DNA of 64,000 bases from positions 1,116,001 through 1,180,000 of the forward strand of contig NZ_CP045643.1 in assembly GCF_009498275.1 (NCBI RefSeq). Reading direction: 5' to 3'. Under the pieces are notes generated by a model, which worked only from the letters and a program-made list of their open reading frames with translations, made no database searches and was not told the origin of the DNA. The translations under genes were made by a program, and so were the position numbers. This document shows, one piece after another, positions 61,670 to 64,000 of the stretch. Position 1 is the stretch's first letter. Each line of letters begins with the position of its first letter. This DNA comes from Streptomyces fagopyri (lineage in GTDB: Bacteria; Actinomycetota; Actinomycetes; Streptomycetales; Streptomycetaceae).

Positions 61670-62641
61670 TCAGCGCATCCACGCGCTGTACGACATCACG
61701 TCCCCGGCCCGGACGCCGACCTCGGCGGCGCCCCTCGTGACGGTGTCCTCCAGGCCGAGTACGGCGCCGGTCGCCGGGTCCAGGATCAGCATCCGGCGCA
61801 GGCCGTGCGCGGTGTCGTCGTACACGTACGCCTGTCCCGGGCGGCGCAGACGGTCGGTGACCGCGCCGGCCGGCCGCAGGCCCTTGGCCTCGGCCAGGAG
61901 GCGGACCAGCGTGGCGTTCTCGCGTGAACCGAGCGTCCAGTTGCCCAGCAGCTCGCTGACGGCGTCGAGGAGTTCGGGCGTGCCCAGCGGTTCGGTCCGG
62001 TTGAGTTCGTCGAGGTAGGCGCGCAGCCGCCCGATGTCGTGCGGCGGGGTGGCCCGGGGCGGGGCATCGCTCCAGCTGGGCGGGTAGGTCCGCCTGCTGA
62101 GGACGTGGCCGTCCTCGACGATGCGCGGGACGGGGTCGGCGTCGGTGATGACGGGTCCCCCCGGGTGGCGCGGGTCGGTGGCCACGACGAGTTCCGTGGC
62201 GCTGCCGTCCGCGTGCCACCGCATCACCCGTTCCTCGGGCAGCGTCACCGCCCGCCGGGCGCCGGTGCCGGCCGTCATGGCCAGGCTCCAGGTCTGGACG
62301 TGGGTGCCCTGGCGCAGCCGCAGGGAACCGTCGGCCGCCGCCCGTTCGGCGATCCGGTCCAGCGGCACGGGAGCGGAGCCGGACTCGATCATCAGGGGGC
62401 GGGGCGCGGCCACCGCGGGGGTGGCGGCCGGCCCCGACAGCAGGAGCGTCAGGGCGACCACGCCGGCGGCGGCAGCGGTCCCGACACTCAGGACCCAGCG
62501 GCGCAGCCGGCGCGGGCGTCCGCTGTGCAGCAGCTGGTTGAGGCGGCGCTCGGCGTGCTGGTCGAGCGGCCGGTCGTGGAAGCGGCCGTCGCCGGGCGGT
62601 ACCGGGTTGGCGCGGCGCAGGAGGTCGAGCTCGTCAGCCAT
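61670..62641 (-). CDS. CU044_5270 family protein (sigma-factor partner)
   Basis: A 323-residue single-pass membrane protein. A short cytosolic part (LDLLRRANPVPPGDGR, HAERRLNQLL) is followed by a membrane helix near 50-70 (VLSVGTAAAAGVVALTLLL) and an outside beta-rich domain with DRIAERAA, THVQTWSLAM and RRMLILDPATGAVLGLEDTV. This matches the actinobacterial CU044_5270 family, whose members are encoded next to ECF sigma factors and probably modulate them. Its start overlaps the sigma gene stop by eight bases. Confidence 0.88.
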   Translation of the reverse strand: MADELDLLRRANPVPPGDGRFHDRPLDQHAERRLNQLLHSGRPRRLRRWVLSVGTAAAAGVVALTLLLSGPAATPAVAAPRPLMIESGSAPVPLDRIAERAAADGSLRLRQGTHVQTWSLAMTAGTGARRAVTLPEERVMRWHADGSATELVVATDPRHPGGPVITDADPVPRIVEDGHVLSRRTYPPSWSDAPPRATPPHDIGRLRAYLDELNRTEPLGTPELLDAVSELLGNWTLGSRENATLVRLLAEAKGLRPAGAVTDRLRRPGQAYVYDDTAHGLRRMLILDPATGAVLGLEDTVTRGAAEVGVRAGDVMSYSAWMR

Positions 62642-63197
62642 GGCCGTGCTCCTTCGGGATGTCGTGGCGGGGCGTCGCGGTGGCGGGGACCGCGGTGAGG
62701 TGCGGACGGTCGATCTCGGCTCTGAGTCGGCGGCGGGCGCGGTGCAGGCGCATCGCCGCGGCGCGGGTGCCGCAGCCGAGGGCGACGGCGACCTCGTCGA
62801 CGCCGAGTTCCTCCCAGGCCGTGAGGCGCAGTATTTCCTGGTCCGCCGGTGAGAGCCGGACCAGTGCCTCGTGCACCCAGTCGCCCGGCGACCCTGAGTC
62901 GGGGCTCTCGACCACCTGTCTGCCGTGCGCGCTCTCGTCGTTGCCGAGCCGGTCGAGGAGTCTGCGGCGCCGCCCGTAGCCGCGTACGGCGTTGGCCAGA
63001 CAGTGGCGTGCCACCCCGTACAGCCAGGGGAGCGGGAAGGGCGGAAGGTCGGACCGGCGCCGCCAGGCGACGGTGAAGACCTCCGCCACCACCTCCTCCA
63101 CATCACCGCTCCGGCCGTCCAGTCGCCTCGCCACGTAGCGGCTGACCGCCCAGTAGTGCTCGCGATAGGCAGCGGCGAAGGTCTCGTCGTTGCTCAT
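62634..63197 (-). CDS. ECF RNA polymerase sigma factor
   Basis: A 187-residue sigma factor. Region 2: [59 protein letters not shown]. Region 4: [43 protein letters not shown] 63197 gives the standard short N-terminus. The overlap with the CU044_5270 gene implies coupled expression of sigma factor and modulator. It is divergent from the cytochrome oxidase gene 105 bases away. Confidence 0.92.
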   Translation of the reverse strand: MSNDETFAAAYREHYWAVSRYVARRLDGRSGDVEEVVAEVFTVAWRRRSDLPPFPLPWLYGVARHCLANAVRGYGRRRRLLDRLGNDESAHGRQVVESPDSGSPGDWVHEALVRLSPADQEILRLTAWEELGVDEVAVALGCGTRAAAMRLHRARRRLRAEIDRPHLTAVPATATPRHDIPKEHGHG

Positions 63198-63302
63198 GTT
63201 CCGTATCTGTCCGGCAGTCCTGCGAACGTCACCACCTCCGGTGTGACGCTCGTCGCTTGCCTCCAGTGTGACGCCGGCGCCGGCGCCGGACACAGGCGGG
63301 GC

Positions 63303-64000
63303 ATGGAGAGCACTACTGTCACGCCGCCGCCCGCAGCCGTTCCCGGGCCGGCGCCTCGTCCCGGAGCGGCCGCGGTGAAGTGGCTGACCACCACGGACCA
63401 CAAGACGATCGGCACGCTGTATCTGGTCACGGCGTTCGGCTTCTTCTGCGTCGGCGGCGTCATGGCGCTGCTGATGCGCGCCGAGCTGGCCCGGCCGGGA
63501 CTGCAGATCATGTCGAACGAGGAGTTCAACCAGGCGTTCACGATGCACGGCACGGTCATGCTGCTGATGTTCGCGACGCCGCTGTTCGCCGGCTTCGCGA
63601 ACTGGATCATGCCGCTGCAGATCGGCGCGCCGGACGTGGCGTTCCCGCGGCTGAACATGTTCGCGTACTGGCTGTACCTCTTCGGCTCGCTGATCGCCGT
63701 GGGCGGCTTCCTGACCCCGCAGGGTGCGGCCGACTTCGGCTGGTTCGCCTACGCGCCGCTCTCGGACGCGGTCCATTCGCCGGGCGCGGGCGCCGACATG
63801 TGGATCATGGGTCTGGCCTTCTCCGGCTTCGGCACGATCCTCGGCGCGGTCAACTTCATCACCACCATCATCTGCATGCGCGCACCCGGCATGACGATGT
63901 TCCGGATGCCCATCTTCGTCTGGAACGTGCTGCTCACCGGTGTCCTGGTGCTGCTCGCCTTCCCCGTCCTGGCGGCGGCCCTGTTCGCCCTGGAGGCGGA
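63303..64000 (+). CDS. ctaD: Cytochrome c oxidase subunit I (partial, runs off the window)
   Basis: The first 232 codons of the main catalytic subunit of aa3-type cytochrome oxidase, which reduces oxygen to water and pumps protons. [13 protein letters not shown] is the conserved start, [20 protein letters not shown] carries a heme-a ligand His, and [15 protein letters not shown] and [19 protein letters not shown] are the next helices. The catalytic Cu-B histidines lie beyond the window. ATG 63303 follows AGGCGGGG. Its placement away from visible ctaC/ctaE genes suggests a paralogue. Confidence 0.9.
   Translation, partial: MESTTVTPPPAAVPGPAPRPGAAAVKWLTTTDHKTIGTLYLVTAFGFFCVGGVMALLMRAELARPGLQIMSNEEFNQAFTMHGTVMLLMFATPLFAGFANWIMPLQIGAPDVAFPRLNMFAYWLYLFGSLIAVGGFLTPQGAADFGWFAYAPLSDAVHSPGAGADMWIMGLAFSGFGTILGAVNFITTIICMRAPGMTMFRMPIFVWNVLLTGVLVLLAFPVLAAALFALEA

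Overview
The window is GC-rich actinobacterial chromosome. Strong third-position G/C bias, ATGA/TGATG gene overlaps, GTG starts, a mycothiol-dependent dehydrogenase, an F420-type PPOX protein, streptogrisin-like protease, LAETG surface protein and SpoIIE/HATPase regulators all point to Streptomyces or a close relative. I found no rRNA, tRNA, CRISPR array, prophage or polyketide/NRPS cluster. The mix of single-gene functions, an insertion sequence and at least six decayed genes suggests an accessory, possibly arm-proximal, region.

Layout. 0-11 kb: aldo/keto reductase, a wrecked GH105-type hydrolase, an RpiR/MurR regulator with a nearby CATGAA/TTCATG palindrome, two small unknown proteins around an MBL-fold hydrolase, an unusual TerD-CAP-CAP fusion, a penicillin-binding-like serine hydrolase, a small kinase operon and a frameshifted polysaccharide-lyase-like gene. 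11-19 kb: DNA alkyltransferase, epoxide hydrolase, peptidoglycan-binding membrane protein, an 820-aa PAS/GAF/SpoIIE regulator, a DUF6445 oxygenase-like protein, a luciferase-domain (DUF5519) protein and a second aldo/keto reductase. 19.6-20.7 kb: a complete IS5-family element with CTAG target duplication. 20.9-30 kb: acyltransferase, membrane TPR protein, a multidrug-type MFS transporter beside the remains of its MarR regulator, an LAETG surface protein, and a TetR regulator whose apparent operator recurs in front of a DUF35 OB-fold gene, followed by a pectate-lyase remnant. 30-39.6 kb: acid phosphatase, NDH-2-like dehydrogenase, DJ-1/PfpI protein, membrane-tethered streptogrisin-like protease, a deleted ROK regulator next to a Gfo/Idh/MocA oxidoreductase, an L,D-transpeptidase and a lamin-tail protein with an 11-aa repeat tail.

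40-64 kb: a 934-aa PAS/SpoIIE/HATPase regulator carrying three DNA-identical PAS repeats and a TTA codon; a divergent Asp23/Gls24 envelope-stress locus (Asp23 protein, DUF2273-like, Asp23-DUF6286, AmaP-like and BrkB proteins on one side; an ECF sigma factor, a zinc-finger/Asp23 fusion and another Asp23-like protein on the other); a probable phosphonate cassette (HutC/UTRA regulator, a single-chain TauD-dioxygenase plus HD-oxygenase fusion, and an isocitrate-lyase-family enzyme around one operator); two SDRs; a formaldehyde-detoxification pair; an ABC half-transporter; an ECF sigma/CU044_5270 pair; and the start of a cytochrome c oxidase subunit I gene.

The most promising leads are the dioxygenase-HD fusion cassette, the exact PAS triplication inside a gene with foreign-looking codon use, the TerD-CAP-CAP fusion and the Asp23 sigma/zinc-finger locus. 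A second theme is erosion: three carbohydrate-degrading genes and three regulators are broken while their neighbours are intact.
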